Origin: Brevibacillus sp. SYP-B805
GTDB lineage: Bacteria; Bacillota; Bacilli; Brevibacillales; Brevibacillaceae
Direction of reading: 5' to 3'
Assembly (NCBI RefSeq): GCF_011059135.1
Contig: NZ_JAALGD010000001.1
Span: forward strand, 62,001 to 126,000
Length of the DNA stretch: 64,000 nucleotides
Shown: positions 1 to 8,356 of the stretch, piece by piece
Layout of the letters: every line of letters begins with the position of its first letter
Position numbering within the stretch: position 1 is the first letter of the stretch
Notes under the pieces: model-generated
The model's input: the letters and a program-made list of their open reading frames with translations, nothing else
What the model was told of the DNA's origin: nothing
Databases searched by the model: none
Made by a program: the position numbers and the translations under genes

Positions 1-588
1 ACGCTGGCGAAAAACAGGAAACAGCAGGGCGTGAATCTGATCTGTGCGGCCGGTGCCCATCCGGACCCGATTCGGGCGGTAAAAAGCTCGATACACGAGG
101 TTGCCAGCATGCTGCTGACGCTTGACGGAAAATTGGAGGCACACCGGGAGGAGTATGTGCGCATGCTGCACGATCCGTACCTGGTGCAGAAGATGGAGGA
201 TCATTCCATGCTGTACAGCTTGCCGGAAGCGGAAGAGCGCCTGCATTTTTTGCTGGATGAAAACCGGCCGCTGCGCACGTTTGACGAAGAATACAGGCAG
301 CCGGCCAGGCATGCGGACCTGACCGATGATCTGAGGGAGATTCTCCAGGCTTTTCGCCGGCTGAACCTCGATGTGATCGTGGTGGACCAGACGACCCCGG
401 AAATCCTGCGAAACGGGCTGCATTGCGTGAAAGTGCTGATTCCCGGGATGCTGCCGATGACGTTCGGCTATCACCTATCGCGAGTGACCGGGCTGGAGAG
501 GGTGCTGCGAGTACCGGTGGAGCTCGGATATGCGAAGCAACCGCTGACGCTTGAACAGCTTAATCCCCATCCGCATCCGTTTCCATAA
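1..588 (+). CDS. YcaO-type cyclodehydratase, C-terminal part (TOMM biosynthesis)
   Basis: The reading frame is open from base 1, so the gene starts upstream of the window; about 195 residues are visible. The segment ICAAGAHPDPIRAVKSSIHE and the proline-rich end NPHPHPFP (a PxPxP tail) are typical of the C-terminus of YcaO proteins of the TOMM class, which use ATP to cyclise Cys/Ser/Thr side chains of a precursor peptide into azolines. The internal GTG at 31 is not the true start. A SagB-type dehydrogenase follows 22 bp downstream, the normal partner that oxidises azolines to azoles. The precursor peptide and any docking protein must lie upstream, outside the window. The family call is firm; the product is unknown. 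Confidence 0.9.
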   Translation, partial: TLAKNRKQQGVNLICAAGAHPDPIRAVKSSIHEVASMLLTLDGKLEAHREEYVRMLHDPYLVQKMEDHSMLYSLPEAEERLHFLLDENRPLRTFDEEYRQPARHADLTDDLREILQAFRRLNLDVIVVDQTTPEILRNGLHCVKVLIPGMLPMTFGYHLSRVTGLERVLRVPVELGYAKQPLTLEQLNPHPHPFP

Positions 589-610
589 GCAGTAACCAGG
601 AGGGAGGAGG

Positions 611-2191
611 ATGAGTCTGGAGACATTTCTGTACAATCTGCATTTCGACACGGATAAGGCCAGACCGATCGACCTGGAGGTGGATTGGGAAGACGCCCCG
701 CTTCCGTATAAGCTCTACCGAGGCTTGCCTGTCGTTCCGTTATCCCCGGAGGTACCGCTGACGCTCGAGGGACGGGAAGCGCCCGCGAAGCCGGACCTGA
801 GCGGAATCGGTCATTTTCTCTGGTACGTATTCGGGCTCACACAAGTCTGCCAGTCCTATTTTGCTGCGGATTCCACGGAACAAGAGGCGTGGCCCATGCA
901 GTCGCTTCGGCGGTTTCTGCCTTCCGGCGGGGCGCTGTACCCAAGCGAAATATACGTGTATCTGAAGATCGAGGATTTGCCTGCCGGGGTGTACCATTAT
1001 GATGTGGCCCATCATCGCTTGGTGTTGCTGCGCGAAGGCCATTTCGACAGCTATCTTGCCCGGGCGCTTGGCAACCGTTGTGACGTATCGGCTTGTTTTG
1101 GCGCTGTTTTTGTGTCGACCATGTTTTGGAAAAATTTCTTTAAATACCATAACTTTGCCTATCGCCTGCAAGGGCTGGATGCCGGCGTGCTGATCGGGCA
1201 GCTGCTGGAAGTGGCGAAACGGTTTGGCTTCGAAGCAGGGGTGTACTTCCAATTTCTTGATCGGGCGGTCAACCATCTGATGGGGTTATCCGAACAGGAA
1301 GAGAGCGTGTATGCGGTTGTTCCGCTGTCGGTGAAGCCAGCGGCCGCCTGGTTTGCCAGCGGGTATGACGAAGAGCGGATGATCTCTGCCGCCGCATTGT
1401 GCCGGGAGCTGACAGCGGTTAAGCATGATCACTACGTCCGCTCGCGGCGGGTTAAGGCTTATCCGATGCTGCTCAAAATGAACGAAGCATCCCTGCTGGA
1501 ATCCCTGCAGCCGTTTCGGCGGAGCGGGGGGAAGAAAAACGCTGCCGGTGAGGGGCAGGCGGTAGCTCTCCCCCATGTGAAGCGGTTGTCGTATGATCTG
1601 GCGTCGGTCTGCCGAAAGCGGTATTCACCGGAGATGGATTTCGTATTGGGCCAGGTAAGCCAGGCGAAACTGGCCATGTTGCTGCATGAAGCGACAGCTT
1701 CCTTCAGGTATCGAAATGATTTGGATGGAGCAGAGGAGAACCCCATACCCCGTGTCTCCCTGTATGGCTGTTTGTATAACGTGGAAGGCGTTCCGGATGG
1801 GGCTTACCAGTATGACAGCGCTGCCCATGCGCTGCGGCGGGTGCGTCCGGGCGATCAGCGTCACCGGCTCCAGCAGGCAATGTCTCTGGATAATGTCAAT
1901 CTGTTCCAGGTACCGCTCTGCCTGCACGTGGCAGGGGACAGGGATCACCTGATCACGGCGCTGGGGTACAGAGGATACCGCATCCAGCAGATGGAAGCGG
2001 GGATGCTTGTACAGCGCGTATTGCTGGCGGCGGCCGCCATCGGGATGGGGGGGCACCCGCTCCTCGGCTATGATGCGAACGCGTGTGATGAGATCTATCG
2101 GATGGCTCCACACGAAAAAACCAGCCTGATCCAAATCCCGGTCGGCCCCCATCGTCAGCGCGCACGGCTGGAAGGAGGTTTGCACAGCTAG
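611..2191 (+). CDS. SagB/ThcOx-type FMN-dependent dehydrogenase (azoline oxidase)
   Basis: This 526-residue protein belongs to the nitroreductase-like SagB family that oxidises azolines in TOMM peptides with FMN. It has two nitroreductase-like halves: residues about 60-240 carry the typical RRFLPSGGALYPSEIYVYL stretch, and residues about 330-510 repeat the fold with a second YQYD and GMGGHPLLGYD region. Such double-length SagB proteins are known among TOMM clusters. The start ATG follows a strong AGGGAGGAGG site. It sits 22 bp behind the YcaO gene and is surely co-transcribed with it. It appears to be the last gene of the cluster, because the next gene runs on the other strand. Cytoplasmic. 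Confidence 0.9.
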   Translation: MSLETFLYNLHFDTDKARPIDLEVDWEDAPLPYKLYRGLPVVPLSPEVPLTLEGREAPAKPDLSGIGHFLWYVFGLTQVCQSYFAADSTEQEAWPMQSLRRFLPSGGALYPSEIYVYLKIEDLPAGVYHYDVAHHRLVLLREGHFDSYLARALGNRCDVSACFGAVFVSTMFWKNFFKYHNFAYRLQGLDAGVLIGQLLEVAKRFGFEAGVYFQFLDRAVNHLMGLSEQEESVYAVVPLSVKPAAAWFASGYDEERMISAAALCRELTAVKHDHYVRSRRVKAYPMLLKMNEASLLESLQPFRRSGGKKNAAGEGQAVALPHVKRLSYDLASVCRKRYSPEMDFVLGQVSQAKLAMLLHEATASFRYRNDLDGAEENPIPRVSLYGCLYNVEGVPDGAYQYDSAAHALRRVRPGDQRHRLQQAMSLDNVNLFQVPLCLHVAGDRDHLITALGYRGYRIQQMEAGMLVQRVLLAAAAIGMGGHPLLGYDANACDEIYRMAPHEKTSLIQIPVGPHRQRARLEGGLHS

Positions 2192-2204
2192 GGAATACTG
2201 CCAT

Positions 2205-2238
2205 ATAAAAAAATCGCCGGGGTGGGTCAACCGGCGAT
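2205..2238 (-). terminator. Rho-independent terminator (minus strand)
   Basis: ATCGCCGG and CCGGCGAT form an 8-bp stem. Read on the minus strand the stem is followed by seven T residues. It ends transcription of the small membrane protein gene at 2291-2455, and may also stop read-through from the TOMM genes. Confidence 0.75.
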
Positions 2239-2290
2239 GACGGGTCCAATATGAAGCGGCGATGGCCGAAATAGACGCCGGGCAATCGGC

Positions 2291-2455
2291 TTATCGTTTA
2301 AAGAGCGCCAGTATCCCAAATATGACCGCAATGAGAAATCCGCCAACCCGCAGAAACAAGGTCAAAAATTCCAAGAGCACTCCCGTGAAGATCGGAGGGA
2401 TCGGCATAAGGGTAAATCCTAGCCCGACAAGAAAGCAAGTAAGATTGCGGCTCAT
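2291..2455 (-). CDS. small hydrophobic membrane protein, 54 aa
   Basis: The protein starts MSRNLTCFLVGLG and ends GILALFKR, with two hydrophobic stretches (residues about 5-22 and 27-50) separated by a proline-rich turn (PIPP). I do not recognise a family. The chosen ATG at 2455 has a good GGAAAGGGG site 8 nt upstream; the same frame stays open to 2596 but the extra residues lack membrane character and have no RBS. It is followed by its own terminator at 2205-2238. It may be a simple two-helix membrane peptide; a link to the neighbouring TOMM or copper genes is not shown. Confidence 0.6.
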   Translation of the reverse strand: MSRNLTCFLVGLGFTLMPIPPIFTGVLLEFLTLFLRVGGFLIAVIFGILALFKR

Positions 2456-2623
2456 CCACTTATCCCCTTTCCACTCAGACGTTTGTAAAGAGTATTCAAT
2501 GGGGGAAAGCATTTTGCCGGTCCAACAAGAAAAAGGCCGCTGTCCGGGGACCGATAGAATGTCCGTCATCCACGGGTTCAGTCGGCAACAGATCATGGAT
2601 GATCCGAATGTGGTCCCAACTAC

Positions 2624-2748
2624 TTAAATAACCCCGCCGACTTAAGCGAACGCTCCACCCACTCGGCGATAACTAACGCTTTGCCAAGTGGGGTCCCTTG
2701 CTGGTGTCGGCGGGGGCCCCAAAACTTTCTTCGTCACTTTATCATTTT
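2624..2748 (-). repeat. dispersed structured repeat A, copy 1
   Basis: In reverse orientation this copy shares about 48 nt at its left end (TGATAAAGTGACGAAGAAAG through GGGGCCCCCGCCGACACCAG) and about 23 nt at its right end (GCTTAAGTCGGCGGGG plus TTATTTA) with the copy at 26632-26772. The middle differs in sequence but again makes an inner stem (CCCCACTTGG with CCGAGTGGG). The outer stem pairs CCCCGCCGAC with GTCGGCGGGG. The flanks show a 7-bp direct repeat ACTTAAA (2622-2628, 2754-2760), a possible target duplication. No coding potential. Confidence 0.7.
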
Positions 2749-2775
2749 AATGAACTTAAAAATTCCTATTTGCTC

Positions 2776-2814
2776 AAAAAGCCCTTGGCCTTGCCTGTTG
2801 GCAAAACCAAGGGC
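2776..2814 (-). terminator. Rho-independent terminator of the ycnJ-ycnI operon
   Basis: GCCCTTGG and CCAAGGGC form the stem; on the minus strand it is followed by TTTTTG. It lies 59 bp beyond the ycnI stop codon. Confidence 0.75.
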
Positions 2815-2872
2815 CCACACTCCCGCCTGCCTGCTTGGAGCAAGCTTCGGGATGGCGTGTCCATGCCTTGCT

Positions 2873-3526
2873 TTACGCTTTTTTCCGGAAGAGACTGATC
2901 ACCGAGACCAACAGCGCAAGCCCGGAGAGAACCAGCGGCCATGTGTTGCCAGAGGCAGCAGAATCGCCTTGCTCTGCAGGAGCCGCTGCCGATTGGCCGG
3001 CCTCCTGGTTCCCTGCCGCTTTGTTGGCATCCGCGTGGTCACCCTCTGCCTGGGTTCCTTCCTTCACCACGACGGTAGGCGCCGGGGTATCGGAACCGTC
3101 AGCACCGGTCCACTCGACCACCGTGCCGTCCGCGTACGTCTGATACGCTTTCCACGACAGGGTGCCCGGTTCGCCGGGGTTTTTGGCGGAGAGGCCGAAC
3201 TCCATGAATTCATGCGGCTTGATTCCGCCGTCTGTGGCTGTCCAGGTGATGGCCTTGAACCGGCCGTCCGCGTCATTTTCCCACGCGTAAGTCCAGCCGG
3301 GAACCGGCAGAACCGTGCCTACCTTTACCCCCTCCGGAAACTCCAGACGCACTTTGACGGTATTGCTCTCCTTTTCCACCGGGACGCGGATGGTATAGCG
3401 CTCATAAGCAGACGCTTTCGTCTCCTTCGGCCAGACGGTGACATGGGCGCTGGCCGTTCCCGCAAAGGCCAGGACAGTTCCGGCAACGGCGAGCGTGCTT
3501 ATCCATTTGTTCCATTTCATCTTCAT
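2873..3526 (-). CDS. ycnI: YcnI-family (DUF1775) copper-binding exported protein
   Basis: 217 residues: a signal peptide (cut after ASA, residue 27), a DUF1775 domain (residues 28-165), a low-complexity Ala/Gln/Glu/Asp linker and a C-terminal membrane segment with FRKKA at the end. The mature protein would begin with His28 (HVTVWPKE), which in B. subtilis YcnI is part of a monohistidine brace that binds Cu(II). The ATG at 3526 overlaps the stop codon of the upstream ycnJ gene (ATGA) and has a GGAGGAGGAG site 7 nt upstream; the open frame runs further 5-prime but only inside ycnJ. Operon with ycnJ. A copper chaperone role at the outer face of the membrane is known for the family; it is inferred here. 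Confidence 0.9.
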   Translation of the reverse strand: MKMKWNKWISTLAVAGTVLAFAGTASAHVTVWPKETKASAYERYTIRVPVEKESNTVKVRLEFPEGVKVGTVLPVPGWTYAWENDADGRFKAITWTATDGGIKPHEFMEFGLSAKNPGEPGTLSWKAYQTYADGTVVEWTGADGSDTPAPTVVVKEGTQAEGDHADANKAAGNQEAGQSAAAPAEQGDSAASGNTWPLVLSGLALLVSVISLFRKKA

Positions 3527-5112
3527 CGAGTATCTCCTCCTCCAGGAATAAACAGAGTGTCGCTGAATGCTGCATGCGTGCCATTTTTGAAGGCGGCATC
3601 GATGCGATAGCTCCACGTGCCGTACATGGAAAACGGGACGTGCGCCTCATAATGCCCGGTTCCCGTTCGCTCGGCAGGGATGGGCTCCCTCTTCACCGCC
3701 GCGTCCGGTTTGGACATCTGCACCAGGACTTGCTGCGGTTCATTCTGTGGTGCGACATGGAAATCAATGGTCATGATCTGTGTGCCGGGCGCCACCCGGG
3801 GGATGTGCACCTCCACGTGCGCTTCACGTGTGAGAAAAGTTTTGGAGTAGGACGTCACCGGCAGGGGATATGCCGACTGGCTCATCAAGACGCCGGCCAG
3901 CACGGCCGCCGCGCCAGCCCCCCATTCCCAGCGCAGCAGGGTTGGCGACATCAGCCGGCCGTGCTGCCGCCACCGCAGGGTCTGCGTGATCGCGAGCAGG
4001 AGCATCGCATAGATCAGCAGCACCTTGAGGCCAAGCCATATGCTCCACGCCTGTCCATTGCTCCACAGGGGAACCCAATCCGTTTGCTGGAAGGTCATGG
4101 CGATGCCGGAGAGCAGCGCCGTGCCGGACGCGAGGAACGCCAGCCGGACAAAGGAGCGGCGAAACGTCATCCAGTCGATGGCCGCACCCGATTTCCTTTC
4201 CCGGCGCAGCGCGAGGAGTAGGCAGGTCAGAGCCCCCAGCCACAGCGACAGGGAATACAGGTGCAGGATGCGAAGTGCTGCAGCCAGCCACACCGGGTGT
4301 ATGCCCCAAGCGTGCCCGCCAAACGCCAGCGCGCCGACGGAGAGTGCCCACATGGCAAGGTACCAGCCTTCCGCCATACCCGGCAAGGCGAGAAGGAGCA
4401 TGAGCGCGAGCTGCACGCCGACCATCTGCAGGAAGGGAGACTGCCCGAGGATCGCCCACTCTCCTTTCCCAACCAGGGAAGCCAGCCCGTTCCCCGGCAA
4501 GCCCGCCAGATAGAGAAGCCCTTCCGCGATCAGACCAGCGAACAGGACGAACCATCCCGCCCGTCGTCCGCGGCCGATCGCGTATACATCTTCGGGCCAG
4601 CCGCGCCGTTGGCCGAACCAGGCGAGCCAGCGGAGTCCGGCTCCCATCAGCAGGATCCCTTCCACGACGTACCGGATTGCCGCCAGGGCAAGGTCGGGAA
4701 AGGGGAACGCCTCGACCGAAACGGGGGAGGTTCCTCCGGACACGCTCTGCCCGACCGAAAACGAGAAGGATCCGCTGACCGGGTGTCCGTCTTCCGAGAC
4801 GACGGACCAGACCACGGTGTACGTGCCGTCGGGCAGCGCAGGCAGCTTCGCGCGCATCCGGGCGGCATCGCCTGCTGCCAGCTCCGGCTCCGCAAGCCCG
4901 ATCCGGCGCCCGCTGCCATCGTACAGCTTTAGATCGAAGAGCCCTTCTTCCAGTGGCTCGCTAAACGACAGGGTGATTTCTCCGGGGCTTTTCTGCACGA
5001 TCTGCCCGTCGGAGGGTGTGGTTGCCAGCAGATTGGCATGGGCAAGCACGGGGGAAGAGCCTGCGAAAATCAGCAGCAGTAGGCTCATCCAGCACAGGAT
5101 GATTCGTCTCAT
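3523..5112 (-). CDS. ycnJ: YcnJ-type copper import protein (CopC-CopD fusion with YtkA-like end)
   Basis: 529 residues. After a signal peptide (cut near VLA-HANL) comes a CopC domain with the copper-binding His of HANLL and the DGHPVSG motif (residues about 25-120), then eight or so membrane helices of the CopD domain (about 145-410), then an outer YtkA-like beta domain (about 430-525). This order matches B. subtilis YcnJ, which takes up copper. I chose ATG at 5112, preceded by CAGGTGAG; a GTG nine bases upstream is an alternative. The gene overlaps ycnI by 4 bp. No ycnK-like repressor gene is next to it, but a palindromic site sits in the promoter (5125-5144). Confidence 0.88.
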   Translation of the reverse strand: MRRIILCWMSLLLLIFAGSSPVLAHANLLATTPSDGQIVQKSPGEITLSFSEPLEEGLFDLKLYDGSGRRIGLAEPELAAGDAARMRAKLPALPDGTYTVVWSVVSEDGHPVSGSFSFSVGQSVSGGTSPVSVEAFPFPDLALAAIRYVVEGILLMGAGLRWLAWFGQRRGWPEDVYAIGRGRRAGWFVLFAGLIAEGLLYLAGLPGNGLASLVGKGEWAILGQSPFLQMVGVQLALMLLLALPGMAEGWYLAMWALSVGALAFGGHAWGIHPVWLAAALRILHLYSLSLWLGALTCLLLALRRERKSGAAIDWMTFRRSFVRLAFLASGTALLSGIAMTFQQTDWVPLWSNGQAWSIWLGLKVLLIYAMLLLAITQTLRWRQHGRLMSPTLLRWEWGAGAAAVLAGVLMSQSAYPLPVTSYSKTFLTREAHVEVHIPRVAPGTQIMTIDFHVAPQNEPQQVLVQMSKPDAAVKREPIPAERTGTGHYEAHVPFSMYGTWSYRIDAAFKNGTHAAFSDTLFIPGGGDTR

Positions 5113-5124
5113 GAGACTCACCTG

Positions 5125-5173
5125 ACTCGTACGAGTAATTACTCCTTTGTAACCGTATCAAGAAAACCGGCAA
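5125..5173 (-). promoter_or_regulatory. ycnJ promoter with interlocking palindromes
   Basis: On the minus strand a -35 TTGCCG (5168-5173) and a -10 TACAAA (5146-5151) are 16 bp apart. Just downstream, over the likely transcription start, lie two interlocking palindromes, ACTCGTACGAGT (5125-5136) and GAGTAATTACTC (5133-5144). The position suits a repressor operator. The regulator is not identifiable from the window. Confidence 0.5.
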
Positions 5174-5211
5174 AGCAGAATGGCTCACTCGGGCTATTTT
5201 ATCAGGGCATG

Positions 5212-5235
5212 AAAAAAAAACGGTCATGATGACCG
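5212..5235 (-). terminator. Rho-independent terminator (minus strand)
   Basis: CGGTCATGATGACCG is a perfect-arm hairpin; on the minus strand it is followed by nine T residues. It begins directly at the stop codon of the nuclease gene 5237-6289. Confidence 0.8.
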
Positions 5236-5236
5236 A

Positions 5237-6289
5237 TTACAGTGCCGTGAGCTTGGGATGGATGTTAGCCAAAATCTGATCAACGTCGCTCATGATCCGC
5301 GCAAAATCTTGGTTTTTAAAATCGAATGACCATTTATACAACGAGTTGAACGTCCCGTATCGATCTTGCGTGCGACGACCGCCTTTGTTTGTCTCGAAGT
5401 CGCAGAGGTCTGCGATTTCTTTCCTCAGCCAATCCAGCTCCCGTTTGGGCAGCTTCTTTTTTTCATCCAGCATTACCTTCAACACAAATGCTTCAAAATT
5501 GAACTCCCAATAAAACGTCACGTTGTATCCAAGAATGGTCTTTGCCAGCCAGCCGTTTCGCCAGTTCATGACCGGATTGTTTTGACCGCTGTAAATATCC
5601 CATTCAGCATATCGTTTGGAATGTCGTTTCAGGTCGTGGTAGATGTAATAAAACAGCGGAAGCCACGTGCGATAGCCTTTATCCTTCCAGTAGCCTTCAT
5701 CCCAGAGATGGGGGGCATCCTTGAGATGTGATTGGATACAGGCTCTTCGGAGATCTTCCTCTTTCATCGACTCAATCCACTCTTCGTAGATATGCTCATC
5801 AAGATGCAAGCCAGCGAAAACTTCCAAAATTTCAGGCAATCGAAACAGGGTAAAGTGCTGCAATGCAGGCTGAACACAAACGTGAGCGGAGCCGAACAGG
5901 AACAGCAAAAATAATACGTCATTCGGGGCGGCGTTATTGGACTGCATAAAATCAGCCTGCGTTCCATGGAGCTGCTCGCTGGTCGGGATGGCATCCACTT
6001 TCATCTCGATGACCAGAAACTTGGTGTTTCTGTTTGTCAAGTCGATTTTGACGACGATATCAATTTTTCTTCTGCGACCAAATGCATATTCGGGGATGCA
6101 GGTGATCGCTTCGATCTCATGGATCTGAAAATCGATTTGTTTTTTACAGATATTGTGAATTCTTCGCAGGATTTCATATTTTGCATCCATCGGGACGATG
6201 CTGTTTTGGGTATCAAGCAGCCAGCTGATGACACCGGTATGCACCCGTTCGAATTGATAGCCGACAATGTTGACAAAATTGCTTTTCAT
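5237..6289 (-). CDS. PD-(D/E)XK nuclease family protein
   Basis: 350 residues with the nuclease core in the first third: RRKIDIVVKIDL (the Asp) followed by KFLVIEMKVDA (the ExK). The N-terminus (ERVHTGVISWLLD) resembles the PD-(D/E)XK superfamily proteins often found as solitary genes near mobile or defence loci. The remaining 200 residues are rich in aromatic and charged residues and I cannot assign them. The gene is clearly AT-richer than its neighbours, which suggests acquisition by transfer. The ATG at 6289 has a weak, distant AAAAGGA site. It has its own terminator and no partner gene. Target and role are unknown; restriction-like or abortive defence is only one possibility. Confidence 0.7.
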   Translation of the reverse strand: MKSNFVNIVGYQFERVHTGVISWLLDTQNSIVPMDAKYEILRRIHNICKKQIDFQIHEIEAITCIPEYAFGRRRKIDIVVKIDLTNRNTKFLVIEMKVDAIPTSEQLHGTQADFMQSNNAAPNDVLFLLFLFGSAHVCVQPALQHFTLFRLPEILEVFAGLHLDEHIYEEWIESMKEEDLRRACIQSHLKDAPHLWDEGYWKDKGYRTWLPLFYYIYHDLKRHSKRYAEWDIYSGQNNPVMNWRNGWLAKTILGYNVTFYWEFNFEAFVLKVMLDEKKKLPKRELDWLRKEIADLCDFETNKGGRRTQDRYGTFNSLYKWSFDFKNQDFARIMSDVDQILANIHPKLTAL

Positions 6290-6534
6290 AACTGTTCACG
6301 CATCCTTTTCTTACGCTATCATCAAATCCGCTTTATCGAACCCTGCTTTTACCATATCGATTTTGTCTGCGCTTGTCCACCATTCTGCCAATCAACAGAA
6401 GGCGAACCCTCATGCAAGGAATAAACGATTGCAATTTTTGGAAAGGTGCATTATGTTACAGTTACATGATGTTGAACGGGTGGTTTATCGTTGCGGCCAT
6501 CTGTCAACTTCTGGATGGCCGGAGGAGGAAGGGC

Positions 6535-7182
6535 ATGCCAAATCGTCCGTTTCGCAAAAACAAATGCCTGCAAGGGATGTTGAGTGTATACGCGATTTTC
6601 TGGCTGTGGATGGCGATCGAGCCCGTTGACCGTTTTGATTGGGTGTTGGAGAATTTGCTGATCTTTGCCGCAGCTATGGCATTGTCGTTGACCTACCGGA
6701 TCTTTGCCATCTCCAATCTCTCTTACTTCCTGATCCTTCTTTTTCTGTCGCTGCACACGATCGGAGCCCATTATACCTACACGACGACACCGGTTGACGC
6801 GATTCTGAACGATTGGTTTCATTTCAGCCGGAATAATTTCGATCGGGTGGTTCATTTCTCATTCGGCTTGTTGATCGCTTTTCCCACACTGGAGTTTCTC
6901 ATGCGAGCAGCCCGAATGGTTGGGATTTGGCCGCATCTCATGACGGTGGTCTCCATTTTGGCGGCGGGAGCCTTCTACGAATTGATCGAGATGTGGGTCG
7001 CACAAATGGTGGCACCTGAGATCGGGACGCTGTTTCTCGGGACGCAGGGCGATCCGTGGGATACCCAGCAGGATATGGCGTTGGCTCTTTATGGCTCCAC
7101 ATTAACGGTTTGCGTTACGGCTGTTGTGAAAAGGGGCCGCAGCCGAAAACGGCACGGAATGGCAACGGAAAGTGCCAACTGA
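6535..7182 (+). CDS. DUF2238 integral membrane protein
   Basis: 215 residues with about six membrane helices. The motifs HTIGAHYTYT, FDRVVHFSFGLL and GDPWDTQQDM are typical of the DUF2238 (YjdF) family of unknown function; the conserved His, Asp and Glu residues lie near the membrane faces. I chose the ATG at 6535, preceded by GGAGGAGGAAGG; the frame is open from 6373 but the longer version has no matching RBS. It stands alone between the nuclease gene and the first tRNA cluster. Confidence 0.8.
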   Translation: MPNRPFRKNKCLQGMLSVYAIFWLWMAIEPVDRFDWVLENLLIFAAAMALSLTYRIFAISNLSYFLILLFLSLHTIGAHYTYTTTPVDAILNDWFHFSRNNFDRVVHFSFGLLIAFPTLEFLMRAARMVGIWPHLMTVVSILAAGAFYELIEMWVAQMVAPEIGTLFLGTQGDPWDTQQDMALALYGSTLTVCVTAVVKRGRSRKRHGMATESAN

Positions 7183-7239
7183 ACGGAAGCGGCTTCCCAG
7201 GAGGGAAGAGAAGATTTTTCAAACAGATGAATTTTGTTA

Positions 7240-7269
7240 TTGACTTCTTGTTGCTAGGTGTGCTAGAGT
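7240..7269 (+). promoter_or_regulatory. promoter of the first tRNA cluster
   Basis: TTGACT (7240-7245) and TAGAGT (7264-7269) are 18 bp apart, about 30 bp ahead of the first tRNA. Confidence 0.55.
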
Positions 7270-7299
7270 TGAATTCGTCGATGTTACGAATTGGTTCCT

Positions 7300-7376
7300 G
7301 GAGCTGTGGTGAAGCTGGAGTTCACGCCGGTCTGTCACACCGGAGGTCGCGGGTTCGAGTCCCGTCAGCTCCGCCA
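7300..7376 (+). tRNA. tRNA-Asp (GTC)
   Basis: Full cloverleaf: acceptor GGAGCTG with CAGCTCC, anticodon loop CTGTCAC reading GTC, T-loop GGTTCGAGTCC, encoded CCA end. Confidence 0.95.
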
Positions 7377-7401
7377 TCCAACTTCTTTCCTGTTTTTCTC
7401 A

Positions 7402-7477
7402 GCCGGTGTAGCTCAATTGGTAGAGCACCTGACTTGTAATCAGGGGGTTGTGGGTTCAAGTCCTATCGCCGGCACCA
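7402..7477 (+). tRNA. tRNA-Thr (TGT)
   Basis: Acceptor GCCGGTG pairs with CGCCGGC region; anticodon loop CTTGTAA gives TGT; T-loop GGTTCAAGTCC; encoded CCA. Confidence 0.95.
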
Positions 7478-7491
7478 TGAATGTGTCATCT

Positions 7492-7578
7492 GCGGTCATG
7501 GCGGAATTGGCAGACGCGCTAGATTCAGGTTCTAGTGGTGGCAACACCGTGGAGGTTCAAGTCCTCTTGACCGCACCA
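7492..7578 (+). tRNA. tRNA-Leu (CAG), copy 1
   Basis: Type II tRNA with a long variable arm; acceptor GCGGTCA/TGACCGC, anticodon loop TTCAGGT giving CAG, CCA encoded. All 87 bp are identical to the copy at 21938-22024. Confidence 0.95.
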
Positions 7579-7643
7579 TCTTCCAAACATGTGCTCGTCC
7601 TAAGCAAAGACCCTTGTGCATCCAGTATTGAAGGTGCAAGACA

Positions 7644-7672
7644 AAACAGCCAAAATGGCTGTTTTTTTATTT
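7644..7672 (+). terminator. terminator after tRNA cluster 1 (bidirectional)
   Basis: CAGCC-AAAAT-GGCTG followed by seven T; on the minus strand the same stem is followed by TTTTGTC, so it may also end the convergent gene 7667-8356, whose stop codon lies inside it. Confidence 0.75.
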
Positions 7673-8356
7673 TTCATCTCGGGAATTTGCAAATGTCAAT
7701 TGGAATTGGACAATGATGTGTGAAAACAGCTCAATGATGTCCGATAGATATTTTTCTCGCAGGGTCCTGGAGATTTCGACCTGGAAGGTATGGAAGTGCT
7801 GCCCATAGCCGGGATAGTCATGCCCGTCTCCGCTGCGATGATATCGGATTGATTTATGCCCTTTAAACTTCTTGTCAAAAAAGATCTTCACATCGGGAAG
7901 AAGGCTGCGGGACTGCACGGTCAACATCTCCCTTAGCCAGGCCCGGATCTCCGCCGAACACGATTTCCCGTTTCGTGTGCCGATCTCAATGGCATAAGGG
8001 CCGTGATGGAGATCTTTCATCCCGTGCATGGCGAGATGGAGATAAGGTTTCGTCACGAACCGCCGTTCAGGATCCAAAACCCCCACATGCTCCAGAATTT
8101 CTTGCAAAGCCTCGCGATATTCCCGGATGGCCGCATTGTTTTCACCGTCCGGGCTTCTGTTCAAATCCGCTTTCTTTCTCGAAACGGTTCCGATAATGCC
8201 GGCACATCCCGTCTTCTCCATGAGCCCCGTAACGATTCGATCGGTAAAAAGGTCAGCAACAGGCGGCATGGCATGCAGCGCATCAATGTGACAGCATACA
8301 AAACCGTTTCCTTTATTATATTTCAAAAAGGTTCGCTGGATATATGGAGGCGCCAC
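7667..8356 (-). CDS. N-formylglutamate amidohydrolase-like protein
   Basis: 229 residues from the GTG at 8356, chosen because AAGGAGGG lies at ideal distance upstream; the open frame extends to 8491 without a comparable RBS. The motif order fits the N-formylglutamate amidohydrolase/zinc peptidase-like family: HIDALHA near the start, SRKKADLNR, LHLAMHGMKD, AIEIGTRNG, FKGHKSIRYHR and QVEISRTLRE near the end, with His and Asp residues likely to bind metal. Such proteins cleave amide bonds on acidic amino acids. It runs toward the tRNA cluster, away from the AEP operon, with which it shares a 220-bp divergent region. The substrate is unknown; a link to amide-bond-forming enzymes next door is only suggestive. 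Confidence 0.65.
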   Translation of the reverse strand: MAPPYIQRTFLKYNKGNGFVCCHIDALHAMPPVADLFTDRIVTGLMEKTGCAGIIGTVSRKKADLNRSPDGENNAAIREYREALQEILEHVGVLDPERRFVTKPYLHLAMHGMKDLHHGPYAIEIGTRNGKSCSAEIRAWLREMLTVQSRSLLPDVKIFFDKKFKGHKSIRYHRSGDGHDYPGYGQHFHTFQVEISRTLREKYLSDIIELFSHIIVQFQLTFANSRDEK

